This document shows positions 1 through 8,119 of a DNA stretch of 49,132 nucleotides, one piece after another. Each line of letters starts with the position of its first letter. Positions within the stretch are counted from its first letter, which is position 1. Source of the DNA: Crocinitomicaceae bacterium (GTDB taxonomy: Bacteria > Bacteroidota > Bacteroidia > Flavobacteriales_D > Crocinitomicaceae); contig JABURP010000092.1 in the NCBI GenBank assembly GCA_014762645.1, forward strand, positions 1 to 49,132. Reading direction: 5' to 3'. The position numbers were made by a program, and so were the translations under genes. The notes below the pieces were generated by a model. The model had not been told where the DNA came from. It searched no databases and was given only the letters and a program-made list of their open reading frames with translations.

Positions 1-1290
1 TGTTCCTTCAGCCTGCAACAACTGATTTTGCAACTGTGTTACTTCCAGCGAGCTAATTGCACCTGCAGATTTTTTCTTGAGAGCCTGAGAATAAATAAAC
101 TGTGCGAGGTCAACATTTTCTTTTTCTATCATCATTTGATCGTAAGCGTTTTGGAACTGCGCTTTCAGTTGCAATTCTTGAAACTCAAGTGTCCGTTCAA
201 GATTTTTAATGGTATTTGCATCTTGCTCTACTTTTATTTCAGCCTGCTGAACCTGCATCATTTTTTGACCCGAAGTTGTGATTGGAATGTTAACACCTAT
301 CCCCCAAATGGTAGTCGGATACCAAGGCTCGTTGGCAAAGAAATTAAACTCGTTTCTGAAGGCATTTTGCGAATGAGAGAAAAAAGCAGATACCGAGGGG
401 TAATAACCAGCCTTCTCATTTTGTACGTTATACCCGTCTAATACTTTTTGTTCAGTTAGACGTTGGTAATTACTATTGCTTTTTGGATCAAAGTCTTTGG
501 TGACCGGTGAATCCTGTAAAATTTCAGCAAGAACATCATCCAGATTGTCTGTAATCTCTAATTCCTGATCAAAATCGTACCCCATGTGCAATTTCAGCAT
601 ATTCTTCGCAATATCAACCTGACGTTCAGCCGTCGTTCTGGTATTTTTTATTCGATTCAAACTTAGCTTGATCTGATCAGCATCTTCTTTAAGGATAAAA
701 CCGTTCTCAAAAAGTACCTGTGTTTCTTTGTAGAGTTGCTCCGTTGATACAAGAATCGAATCCATCAACTCTACATTTTTTTGTGCCACTAATACGTTGT
801 AATAAGCCTCACGTACATTGGCTTTGATCTCATATTTTGAGCGTTCAATGTTGTTTTCGTTCATCTCCATATAGAACTTGGAGAACTTCAACCCTACAAA
901 ATAAGAACCGTTAAAGATGAGCTGATTCACATTAAAAGTTAGTGAAGTAGAGTACTTTTGCCCCATTTGAAACTCCATAACATCTCCTTCTGATGCCATT
1001 GGATTAAATAGCGTTGCATCTACAACCTGAGTAGGAATATCAATAAGGTTTTGAAAGCTTCCATCTGCAGAAATTTGTGGTAATCCAATCGCTGTTGTTT
1101 CCCACACGCGCTTTCTAGCTGCCTCATAATCAAGGATGGAATTTTTCATTATTTCATTGTTGTTAATTCCATACTCTTCTGCTTCTGTGAGAGAAAATGT
1201 GGTTTTATCCTCCTGAGACATTACAGTAAATGTGAAGAAGATGAACGTAAGGGTTAAATATTTGTGCATATACATTTTACTTAGTTTCAT
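1..1290 (-). CDS. TolC family outer membrane efflux protein (partial, C-terminus outside window)
   Basis: The minus-strand frame is open from the ATG at 1288-1290 to the window edge, giving 430 residues without a stop. It begins with a hydrophobic signal peptide ending near VMSQED, then FSLTEAEEYGINNN, typical of the N-terminal helix of outer membrane efflux proteins (OEP). Long amphipathic helices and periplasmic-barrel segments follow in the usual repeat pattern. TolC-type trimers form the outer-membrane exit duct of RND or ABC efflux and type I export systems. The start ATG overlaps the stop of the tetR gene (TAATG), so the two are translationally coupled and probably control each other. 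The C-terminal end and any RND pump and adaptor genes would lie to the left of the window. The family is clear; the exported substrate cannot be told. Confidence 0.88.
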   Translation of the reverse strand, partial: MKLSKMYMHKYLTLTFIFFTFTVMSQEDKTTFSLTEAEEYGINNNEIMKNSILDYEAARKRVWETTAIGLPQISADGSFQNLIDIPTQVVDATLFNPMASEGDVMEFQMGQKYSTSLTFNVNQLIFNGSYFVGLKFSKFYMEMNENNIERSKYEIKANVREAYYNVLVAQKNVELMDSILVSTEQLYKETQVLFENGFILKEDADQIKLSLNRIKNTRTTAERQVDIAKNMLKLHMGYDFDQELEITDNLDDVLAEILQDSPVTKDFDPKSNSNYQRLTEQKVLDGYNVQNEKAGYYPSVSAFFSHSQNAFRNEFNFFANEPWYPTTIWGIGVNIPITTSGQKMMQVQQAEIKVEQDANTIKNLERTLEFQELQLKAQFQNAYDQMMIEKENVDLAQFIYSQALKKKSAGAISSLEVTQLQNQLLQAEGT

Positions 1291-1919
1291 TACATTCCGT
1301 ATGAGAGTGATTTATCGTTTTTAATTAATTCTGCGAGGTATTCCAGGCCTTTTTCACTGGCAATACCACGAATATGATAGCGGAACATCTCAGAGTAGAT
1401 TTCATCCGGCCTTAAATTGAGGTCATTAATAATCGTCCCCTGCATTACCAAATCAATCATGCCCACATAGATACTTGATATCACACGCGGATTCAAATTT
1501 TTTCTATAAAGCCCCTGTTTTATTCCAGCAATAAGGTTTTCTTCTATACAACCACAAACAAATTCATCTTTATGTCCTTCCATCATCTTCATCACGGAAG
1601 GATGGTATTTGGCAAGATCAAAAAATATGGATGGATGGATCTGGCGCAACTCGTCAATAATTATTCTGCTGATTTGAAGCATTTGCTCAATAGCATTATC
1701 AGTTGACTTTACTACCTCTTGTATCATTTGCTGTTCTTCCTCATGTTGAAGTAACACGCACTGCTGAACGAGATCATTTTTATCCTTTACATACTGGTAC
1801 AATGTCTTCTTGGATACACCAAGTTGTCTGGCCATTTCGTCCATGGTCATACTTTTAATACCATAGCGCATATAGACCTCAGAAGCTTTTAAAACCAATT
1901 CCCTTTTCTTCTCTTCCAT
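1290..1919 (-). CDS. TetR/AcrR family transcriptional regulator
   Basis: The product is 209 residues from the ATG at 1917-1919. An open frame continues 23 codons upstream, but those residues are Asn/Lys-rich and lie outside the family fold. The ATG I chose sits 5 nt after a TAnnTTTG promoter element. Residues about 6-52 form the DNA-binding domain, with the helix-turn-helix around 25-44 (MTMDEMARQLGVSKKTLYQY). The rest is a helical ligand/dimerisation domain of the TetR_C type found in Bacteroidota efflux regulators. Its stop overlaps the tolC start by 1 nt, so it probably represses its own efflux operon. The inducer is unknown. Confidence 0.9.
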   Translation of the reverse strand: MEEKKRELVLKASEVYMRYGIKSMTMDEMARQLGVSKKTLYQYVKDKNDLVQQCVLLQHEEEQQMIQEVVKSTDNAIEQMLQISRIIIDELRQIHPSIFFDLAKYHPSVMKMMEGHKDEFVCGCIEENLIAGIKQGLYRKNLNPRVISSIYVGMIDLVMQGTIINDLNLRPDEIYSEMFRYHIRGIASEKGLEYLAELIKNDKSLSYGM

Positions 1920-1924
1920 GGGGG

Positions 1925-1932
1925 CAAAGTTA
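1925..1932 (-). promoter_or_regulatory. Bacteroidota -7 element (TAACTTTG) for tetR-tolC
   Basis: Exact TAnnTTTG match on the minus strand, ending 5 nt before the tetR ATG. No convincing -33 TTTG is visible. The expected transcription start lies at or next to the start codon, so the mRNA may be leaderless. Confidence 0.4.
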
Positions 1933-2016
1933 TAAACATAATTTACATTGGAAACATTTTTTGTATTTTTTGTTTCCTTGGTTTTCAAAGTTTAGTATTA
2001 AGTTCTTCGAAAAGTG

Positions 2017-2024
2017 TACATTTG
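2017..2024 (+). promoter_or_regulatory. Bacteroidota -7 element (TACATTTG) for the RNase H gene
   Basis: Exact TAnnTTTG match whose last base is 4 nt before the GTG start at 2029. This supports both a promoter here and an essentially leaderless message. Confidence 0.4.
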
Positions 2025-2028
2025 AACG

Positions 2029-2844
2029 GTGTCAAAAAAACAGAAATATTATGTCGTTTGGGAAGGTCATACTCCAGGGATTTATAGTAGTTGGAGTGAA
2101 TGTCAAGAACAAATAAAAGGCTTCCCAAATGCCAAATTCAAATCATTTGAATCCAAGGAATTAGCGGAAAAGGCTTTTAAAGATCCCGAGTCTTATTCAG
2201 GCTCAGATAAGAAAAAGACTTATTACTATGTGGTATGGCACGGAAAAAAACCCGGTATATATACAGAATGGGATGATGTACGCGAAAATATCAAAGGGGT
2301 CAAGGGACCCTTATACAAGACTTTTGGAAGCAAGAAGCTAGCAGAAAAAGCATTTTCAGAACATCCGGATAAATGGATGGAAGGAGATTACAAAAAGACA
2401 AAGGATTTAAGCCCGGAACAACTTGAGAGAATTGGTAAACCTATCGAACTTAGTTTAGCAGTTGATGCAGCTTGCAATAATAAAGGAGATTTTGAATACC
2501 AGGGCGTTTGGACGTTTAGTAAAGATGTTGTCTTCAGAGTTGGGCCGTACAAAAAGGGATCTAATAATATTGGTGAATTTTTGGCGCTCGTTCATGCCCT
2601 CGCCTATCTACAACAACATAAGGATCCAAAGATGAAGGAAATGCCCATTTATTCTGACTCAAGAATTGCAATGAGCTGGGTCAGAGCAAAAATGTGCCGT
2701 ACTAAAAAAACACCTCCGGATGACGTGAAAAAGCTCATTTTTAGAGCAGAAAAATGGTTAAAAAACAACACCTATAAAAACCCCATTCTTAAATGGGAAA
2801 CGAAAGTTTGGGGTGAAATACCAGCAGATTTTGGACGGAAATAA
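2029..2844 (+). CDS. Ribonuclease H with two N-terminal hybrid-binding (caulimovirus VI-type) domains
   Basis: The protein is 271 residues from a GTG start. No in-frame ATG precedes the first domain, and a TAnnTTTG element sits just upstream. Residues about 6-52 and 65-112 are two copies of the RNase H1 N-terminal RNA:DNA hybrid-binding fold, each with a YYVVW...PGIY...W motif. The catalytic domain runs from about 138 to 271. All four acidic RNase H residues can be assigned: D146 (VDAACN), E183 (NNIGEF), D210 (YSDS) and D267 in the last helix (PADFGRK). The enzyme cleaves the RNA strand of RNA:DNA hybrids, removing R-loops and primers. Bacterial RNase H1 enzymes with an N-terminal domain usually carry one hybrid-binding copy; two is less common. 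It is probably transcribed alone, divergently from tetR. Confidence 0.88.
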   Translation: MSKKQKYYVVWEGHTPGIYSSWSECQEQIKGFPNAKFKSFESKELAEKAFKDPESYSGSDKKKTYYYVVWHGKKPGIYTEWDDVRENIKGVKGPLYKTFGSKKLAEKAFSEHPDKWMEGDYKKTKDLSPEQLERIGKPIELSLAVDAACNNKGDFEYQGVWTFSKDVVFRVGPYKKGSNNIGEFLALVHALAYLQQHKDPKMKEMPIYSDSRIAMSWVRAKMCRTKKTPPDDVKKLIFRAEKWLKNNTYKNPILKWETKVWGEIPADFGRK

Positions 2845-2939
2845 GTAGTGAATTGTGAATAAATATACTGGCTAATTTAGTCGTAATCTGTTCTTCAGTG
2901 GTGTTTTTTCTTACTTTTACTCCGACTAAAACCATCATC

Positions 2940-4445
2940 ATGAAAAGAATTCTATCCTTTGCTATTGTTTTGTTTATCTCTGGATTAACATATGGTCAGA
3001 CGCCATTTGAAAATCCTAGTTTTGAAACCTGGGATGGTTTCGGTACTCCTGAAGAAGAACCAACTCAATATAGCTCCCTCAAAACAGCGGATCAATTGGG
3101 CGGCTCAGCTCCGCAAGTATTGTGGCAATCTACAGATGCGCATAGCGGAAGCTACAGCGCTTATCTCAAAGTGGCACCATATAACTGGTTGGCGGGTGTC
3201 TCTCCGAATGGTATTATGACGAATGGCCAGGTTCATGCTGAGTTTGTAGCGGCTAATGGGTATGTTTTCACACACCCGGATTCTTCTAAATGGAACACCC
3301 CATGCACCAACAGACCAGATAGCCTGGTTGGTTGGTATAAATACGCTCCTCAAGGAGGAGATAAAGGAAAAGTTCAAATTCTCCTGCATGATGATACACA
3401 AGAAGGCAGATTACCTTCAAACGGAACCACTTCACATTGGGTAGGACATGCCAAGTATGAAATTACAGCCGCCCAAGCTAGTTGGACAAGATTTTCAATA
3501 CCTGTTACTTATCTAAACAATAACTACCCTGATTACATTTTGCTAGTTGCCGCTGCTGGTGACAGCACCTTGTCCGTTGACGGAACAGAGCTTTGGCTGG
3601 ATGATATTGAGTTGATCTATAATCCACTTTCGGTCACTATAAGTCCTGCAGCTACTCAGAATATTGATATTGGAGTCAATGGGACAACATTAACTGCTAC
3701 CGAAACTACAAGTGCAAACGTTACTACTGCAATTACACGAGAATGGAAGTACAGTACTACTTCAGGAGGACCATATTCTTCGTTCGCACCAGCAGAAACC
3801 GGTACTACCTATACGCCAAATTTCGCTTCAGCAGGTATCTATTATGTTGTATGTGAAACAAATTTTGGCGTTTCTACGGAAATATCAAACGAAGTGGAAA
3901 TTGTTGTGATAGACCCGAATGTTAATACGGTAACTATTTCACCATCTACGACACAAACACTGCTCTCCAATACAAATGGAAACGTACTTACAGCAAACGA
4001 AACACCTTCCGCTGCTACTTCGAGAGAATGGATGTATTCTACCACGTCAGGATCAGGTTACGTATCTTTTGCCCCGGCTGAGACAGGCACTACATACACA
4101 CCAAATTTTGCAAATTTGGGAACGTACTATGTAATTTGTGAAAGCGACTTTGCCGGAGATGTTCAGACATCTAACGAAGTTGTGATCATTGTTAATGGTA
4201 ACGCCGGAATCCAGCAAAACGGTATTGAATTCCATGTCTATTTTGACGGTGTATACATTAATATTCAACAAAGTGGACTAAGCGGTATTTCTCAATTTGA
4301 GCTATTCACACTGGACGGTAAGCAAGTGTTTACCCAAAACTTCAATGAAATCAATTCAAAACTACAGCCAGGAAATCTAAACGGAGTATATATTTATCGT
4401 GTAATCAGTGGTAATACCATTATTACAGGAAAACTTAAATTATAA
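2940..4445 (+). CDS. Secreted T9SS-sorted protein with two Ig-like repeats
   Basis: I chose the ATG at 2940 (501 residues) because it starts directly with a signal peptide (MKRILSFAIVLF..., cleavage after TYGQ); the longer frame adds 14 unlikely residues. Residues about 20-225 resemble the jelly-roll, carbohydrate-binding-like domains (PCMD type) of Bacteroidota surface proteins, opening with ENPSFETWDG. Two homologous segments of about 90 residues follow (nucleotides about 3634-3912 and 3937-4194), each with SREW/TREWKYSTTSG and FAPAETGTTYTPNF and ending in NEV-I-V, like Ig-like beta-sandwiches. The last about 75 residues (GVYIYRVISGNTIITGKL) form a type A T9SS C-terminal sorting domain, so the protein should be exported by the type IX system and anchored or released. 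The ligand is unknown. Confidence 0.8.
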   Translation: MKRILSFAIVLFISGLTYGQTPFENPSFETWDGFGTPEEEPTQYSSLKTADQLGGSAPQVLWQSTDAHSGSYSAYLKVAPYNWLAGVSPNGIMTNGQVHAEFVAANGYVFTHPDSSKWNTPCTNRPDSLVGWYKYAPQGGDKGKVQILLHDDTQEGRLPSNGTTSHWVGHAKYEITAAQASWTRFSIPVTYLNNNYPDYILLVAAAGDSTLSVDGTELWLDDIELIYNPLSVTISPAATQNIDIGVNGTTLTATETTSANVTTAITREWKYSTTSGGPYSSFAPAETGTTYTPNFASAGIYYVVCETNFGVSTEISNEVEIVVIDPNVNTVTISPSTTQTLLSNTNGNVLTANETPSAATSREWMYSTTSGSGYVSFAPAETGTTYTPNFANLGTYYVICESDFAGDVQTSNEVVIIVNGNAGIQQNGIEFHVYFDGVYINIQQSGLSGISQFELFTLDGKQVFTQNFNEINSKLQPGNLNGVYIYRVISGNTIITGKLKL

Positions 4446-4467
4446 TATTGACCTATAGACATTTAGT

Positions 4468-4500
4468 TTTGACCTGCTCTCGAGTGGGTCAAACTTTTTT
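4468..4500 (+). terminator. Intrinsic terminator after the T9SS protein gene
   Basis: A 7-bp stem, TTTGACC (4468-4474) with GGTCAAA (4487-4493), is followed by C and six T. An exact TAnnTTTG (TAGTTTTG, 4464-4471) overlaps the left arm, so the element could also include the promoter of the TonB-dependent receptor gene that starts at 4507. Confidence 0.6.
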
Positions 4501-4506
4501 ATAAAT

Positions 4507-6930
4507 ATGAAGTACATACTTTCATTCGCGTGTTTACTTATTTCAGCAAATGTTCTTTTTGGTCAGGGCACTGTGGCCGGTAAAATTACGGATGCTGCTA
4601 ATTCAGATCCAATAATCGGCGCATACATCATCCTTTTGTCTGACCCCTCCATTGGCAGTGTTTCTGACCTAGATGGTAATTATTCGGTTGAATTGCCGGC
4701 GGGTCAGCATCAGTTACTCTTCAAATTTACTGGGATGAAAACTGACACCGTAGAAATCAATGTAAAAGATGGTGAGTTACTTAAATATGACCATCAAATG
4801 ATTCCTAAAACCCTTGGTAAGGTAGATATTGTGGTGGGTAAGTTTGACCAAAAAGTGGAAGAACTTACGTTTTCAATGGAAGTAATCAAGCCCGACATTA
4901 TTGAGAGTAAAAACACACGAAGTATTGAATCCATTCTGGACCAAACCCCCGGATTAAATATTATGGATGGCGAACCGCAGATTCGTGGAGGAAGTGGTTT
5001 TACTTTCGGTGTGGGTAGCAAGGTTGCTGTCCTTGTGGATGATATGCCTATGCTGTCTGGAGATGCCGGCAGACCGGAATGGGGATTTATTCCTGTTGAA
5101 AACATAGAACAAATTGAAGTAACCAAAGGCGCTTCTTCTGTCTTGTCAGGTTCTTCTGCTTTGAGTGGTGCCATTCACATACGTACAGCCTATCCCAAAT
5201 CAGAACCGATCACCAAGGTCAATGTTTATTCAGGTTTTTACTCTTCTCCAAACTTAGATTCCGCCCAATGGTGGAGCGATTATCCATTTATTCATGGTAT
5301 GAATTTTCTACACAGCAGGATTATTAAAAAGAACTTTGACCTGGTATTAGGTGGCAATTTAAATTGGGATCACGGTTATATTGGCGGACCTATCAAGGGA
5401 CCGTTTGTAATAGACACCGTTTCAGAAGAATTCACAGATAAACAAATGCAACATCAACGTGCCCGGTTTAATTTCAATTTTCGTCACCGTTTGGAAAAAA
5501 TTAAAGGGCTTTCTTATGGGGTGAATGGAAATTTCATGTATCAAAAAACTAATCTAACGTTGGCATGGTTAGACGATACATCAGGAATATACAGAGCTTA
5601 TCCTGGTGCGGCAATTTTGCAGAATCAACTGATCTTTTATGTTGATCCATATATCACGTTTGCTTCTAAAATTGGCGTTCAACATAGTCTAAGAATGAGA
5701 ATGATGTATACTGATAACGAAATGTCAGCCAATCAATCCAATCAATCACGTGTTTATTACGGCGATTATCAGTTTAAAAAAGAATTCACCTTTTTAAAAG
5801 ACAAATCTTTTGATTTTATTGGTGGCGTTTCTGCGCAATTCAATGATTCAAACGCAGACCTATATGCCAACGACTCTAGTGATGGCACCAATCAGCTATT
5901 CAACCTCAGTGGTTATGCCGAAGTTCAAAAAGACTTCTTTAAAGTAGTAAACTTATCAGTTGGTGGAAGAGCCGAGTATTATGAACTCAATGATACCATA
6001 ACCGAGTGGAATCCGATTTTCAGAGCAGGGATCAACTTAAAGTTAATGCAAGCTACTTTCTTAAGAGCATCTTATGGGCAGGGGTATCGTTTCCCAACCA
6101 TTACAGAGCGATATATTTCAACGGCTGTCGGGTCATTTGGTGTTTATCAAAATCCTGATCTAAAACCTGAAAAAAGCTGGAACGCAGAAGTTGGTGTAAA
6201 TCAAGGATTTAAAATCAAAGAATATTATGCACAATTAGATGTAGCGGCATTCTTACAAGAATATAGAAACACCATTGAATACCTGTTTGGATTCTGGGAT
6301 CCCAGTCCGGACATTGCTGCAGGTGAACCGCTGGCTGGATTTAAATTTTTAAATACAGGTAGATCTAAAGTCACCGGATTTGACGTAACCTACAACGGGC
6401 AGGGGAAACTGGGTAAAAAAGTGAGCATCCAGCATACAATTGGATACAACTACATCAATCCGATCACATTAGAGCCGGACTATATTTATGCCGAGGACTT
6501 CAACCCTAATAATAATACTGGCTATTCCTTTTCCAACACAAGTTACGACACAACAACCAATGTCTTGAAATACCGCTTTAAGCATACAGTAAAAGGTGAT
6601 GTTCAGGTAGATTTCTACGGCTTTAGTGTGGGATATACCATAAAATATTTCAGCAGATTAGAAAATCTTGATCGGGCTATAAGTGATTTTGAAAACGTGA
6701 CTGTATCTACGGGAGGAACACTACAACCTATTTTATATACTGAATTTTACAATGAAAACAACAACGGCAATATAGTAATGGACCTTAGAGTTTCTTACGG
6801 ATTTGGAAAGGATACAAAACACAAAATCGCAGTTGTGATGAAGAACATAGAAAACAAAGTGTATTCATTACGTCCGCTAAAGATTGAACCAATGCGTTCA
6901 ACAGTATTTCAATATTCACTAAGCTTCTAG
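4507..6930 (+). CDS. TonB-dependent receptor with CarboxypepD_reg-like N-terminal domain
   Basis: This 807-residue outer-membrane receptor has a signal peptide ending near LFGQ. A carboxypeptidase-regulatory-like beta-sandwich follows at residues about 21-100 (GTVAGKITDAANSDPIIGAYI... DLDGNYSVELPAG). The plug domain at about 120-235 carries IESILDQTPGLNI, IRGGSGF and VENIEQIEVTKGASSVLSGSSALSGAI. The remainder is a 22-strand-type beta-barrel ending in aromatic YSLSF. Such receptors import scarce ligands (siderophores, cobalamin, glycans, peptides) using TonB/ExbBD energy. No SusD-like lipoprotein gene follows, so this is not a standard SusCD glycan system. An intrinsic terminator separates it from the T9SS gene, so the two are probably transcribed separately. 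The ligand cannot be told from the sequence. Confidence 0.9.
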   Translation: MKYILSFACLLISANVLFGQGTVAGKITDAANSDPIIGAYIILLSDPSIGSVSDLDGNYSVELPAGQHQLLFKFTGMKTDTVEINVKDGELLKYDHQMIPKTLGKVDIVVGKFDQKVEELTFSMEVIKPDIIESKNTRSIESILDQTPGLNIMDGEPQIRGGSGFTFGVGSKVAVLVDDMPMLSGDAGRPEWGFIPVENIEQIEVTKGASSVLSGSSALSGAIHIRTAYPKSEPITKVNVYSGFYSSPNLDSAQWWSDYPFIHGMNFLHSRIIKKNFDLVLGGNLNWDHGYIGGPIKGPFVIDTVSEEFTDKQMQHQRARFNFNFRHRLEKIKGLSYGVNGNFMYQKTNLTLAWLDDTSGIYRAYPGAAILQNQLIFYVDPYITFASKIGVQHSLRMRMMYTDNEMSANQSNQSRVYYGDYQFKKEFTFLKDKSFDFIGGVSAQFNDSNADLYANDSSDGTNQLFNLSGYAEVQKDFFKVVNLSVGGRAEYYELNDTITEWNPIFRAGINLKLMQATFLRASYGQGYRFPTITERYISTAVGSFGVYQNPDLKPEKSWNAEVGVNQGFKIKEYYAQLDVAAFLQEYRNTIEYLFGFWDPSPDIAAGEPLAGFKFLNTGRSKVTGFDVTYNGQGKLGKKVSIQHTIGYNYINPITLEPDYIYAEDFNPNNNTGYSFSNTSYDTTTNVLKYRFKHTVKGDVQVDFYGFSVGYTIKYFSRLENLDRAISDFENVTVSTGGTLQPILYTEFYNENNNGNIVMDLRVSYGFGKDTKHKIAVVMKNIENKVYSLRPLKIEPMRSTVFQYSLSF

Positions 6931-6973
6931 TGTTACTTTTTTCGATTCCTGTATTTCCAACATAAAAGGAAGT

Positions 6974-7672
6974 ATGCGGTTATTGTTTTTTATCTTATCG
7001 ATTCTGATGGTTCAAATAGGACTATCCAACAATGTTTCTCCCAAGAAACCACTCCCCCATTTAGTACTGAAAAATTTTCCTCCACCAACAAGTTCATATG
7101 ATCTGCTGTTGGAAAAAATTGACAGTGATCGAAGAAGTTTGAAGAAACAGAATGTATCCCTTGATAGTTGTCGCCGCTATTTCCTGAAGATGTTTGAGTA
7201 TGAAGTATTTCCTCATTGGGTTGGCACTACCTGGGATTACAATGGCTACACCAACAGGCCCGGTGAAGGCAAAATGATTGCTTGTGGATACTTTGTTTCA
7301 ACTCCTTTAAAACACATGGGATTCAATTGGAACCGATTCAAACTGGCGCAGATGTACTCCAAAAATATTGTGGAAACACTTTGTACGGATATGGTAAAAT
7401 ACACCGACAAAAATGAAATGATACAGAAGTTAGAATCACGCGAAGAACATCTTTATATAGTAGGCTTGGACAATCACGTAGGTATGTTATTGAAAAGCAA
7501 AGGAAAAGTTTGGTTTGTGCATTCCAACTATATCAATATAAAAGGACCAGACAAGGAACTTGCTGCTCACAGTGAGGCGCTCTCCTATAGTGCCAGCTAT
7601 TATGTTGGTACGTTTAGCACAAATGAAAACATGAAAAAATGGTTGAACGGAACACTTTACACTACAGAATGA
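6974..7672 (+). CDS. Secreted protein of unknown family, possible papain-like (NlpC/P60-type) cysteine peptidase fold
   Basis: 232 residues with a signal peptide (residues 1 to about 18), preceded by a purine-rich AAAAGGAAG. I do not recognise the family. After a helical N-terminal part comes HWVGTTWDYNG, then MIACGYFVSTPLKHMGF with Cys104 at the start of a predicted helix, then LDNHVGMLL with His168 on a strand, and WFVHSNY with His183. A Cys at a helix start followed by a strand His in 'NHVGML' resembles the core of NlpC/P60 and related circularly permuted papain-fold proteins (DCSGFV ... HVGIYL). This is inference from motif order only. It lies 43 nt after the TonB-dependent receptor gene and may be co-transcribed. 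Its stop region overlaps the convergent gene by 11 nt. Confidence 0.6.
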   Translation: MRLLFFILSILMVQIGLSNNVSPKKPLPHLVLKNFPPPTSSYDLLLEKIDSDRRSLKKQNVSLDSCRRYFLKMFEYEVFPHWVGTTWDYNGYTNRPGEGKMIACGYFVSTPLKHMGFNWNRFKLAQMYSKNIVETLCTDMVKYTDKNEMIQKLESREEHLYIVGLDNHVGMLLKSKGKVWFVHSNYINIKGPDKELAAHSEALSYSASYYVGTFSTNENMKKWLNGTLYTTE

Positions 7673-8057
7673 CCACTTTTACCTGGCCATTTTCAAAGTA
7701 GACAGCTACAAACACCAAAGAGGTAACATAGGTATCTTCTGTTACACCAGGCTTCCACTCTGACTTCCCCATAAGACTAGTAAGCCAATTTTGATTAGAT
7801 TCCGAGATATTTCCGTTTTGATAGCGTATTTTTTCAAGATTCCCCTTGCAATCAACATAACATTTGTACTTAACATTAAAGGCACCTTTTTTCAATTCCT
7901 CTGGGAGATCTTCCTGGATTAGTTCAGCCATATCATTCGTCAATTCAGCTTTTTGATCAACTTTAGCATAAGGCAATTGATTACATGTCTTCAATTCCTT
8001 TTGACCAAATGTGGTTCCTAATCCCAGTAAAAAAGTAAAAACTAAAAAGTATCTCAT
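7662..8057 (-). CDS. Small secreted protein, possibly TonB C-terminal-like fold
   Basis: 131 residues from the ATG at 8055-8057, chosen because a signal peptide (MRYFLVFTFLLGLG...FGQ) begins there and a promoter-like TAnnTTTG lies 48 nt upstream; the longer frame would run into the neighbouring gene. The C-terminal half (VKYKCYVDCKGNLEKIRY... WKPGVTEDTYVTSLVFVAVYFENG) has the rhythm of the small alpha/beta TonB C-terminal domain, with WKPG like the 'W.PA' of those proteins. There is no transmembrane anchor or Pro-rich linker, so it is not a functional TonB. Three cysteines are present in the mature part. The function is unknown. Confidence 0.62.
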   Translation of the reverse strand: MRYFLVFTFLLGLGTTFGQKELKTCNQLPYAKVDQKAELTNDMAELIQEDLPEELKKGAFNVKYKCYVDCKGNLEKIRYQNGNISESNQNWLTSLMGKSEWKPGVTEDTYVTSLVFVAVYFENGQVKVVIL

Positions 8058-8105
8058 ACTTATGTGTTTTCTTATAAACGTCTCAATTTCTGTGAAGTTG
8101 TGCGA

Positions 8106-8113
8106 CAAAAATA
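8106..8113 (-). promoter_or_regulatory. -7 element (TATTTTTG) for the small secreted protein gene
   Basis: Exact TAnnTTTG on the minus strand, 48 nt before the ATG at 8057. It suggests that this gene has its own promoter although it follows the EEP gene in the same direction. Confidence 0.35.
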
Positions 8114-8119
8114 ATGCCA

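Noticed and set aside
28-441. Plus-strand frame of 137 codons at the left edge.
   Set aside because: It lies opposite the TolC-family coding sequence, whose minus-strand frame is fully open and recognisable.
4653-6930. SusC-like glycan import system.
   Set aside because: No SusD-like lipoprotein gene follows and there are no glycoside hydrolase genes nearby, so only a generic TonB-dependent receptor can be claimed.
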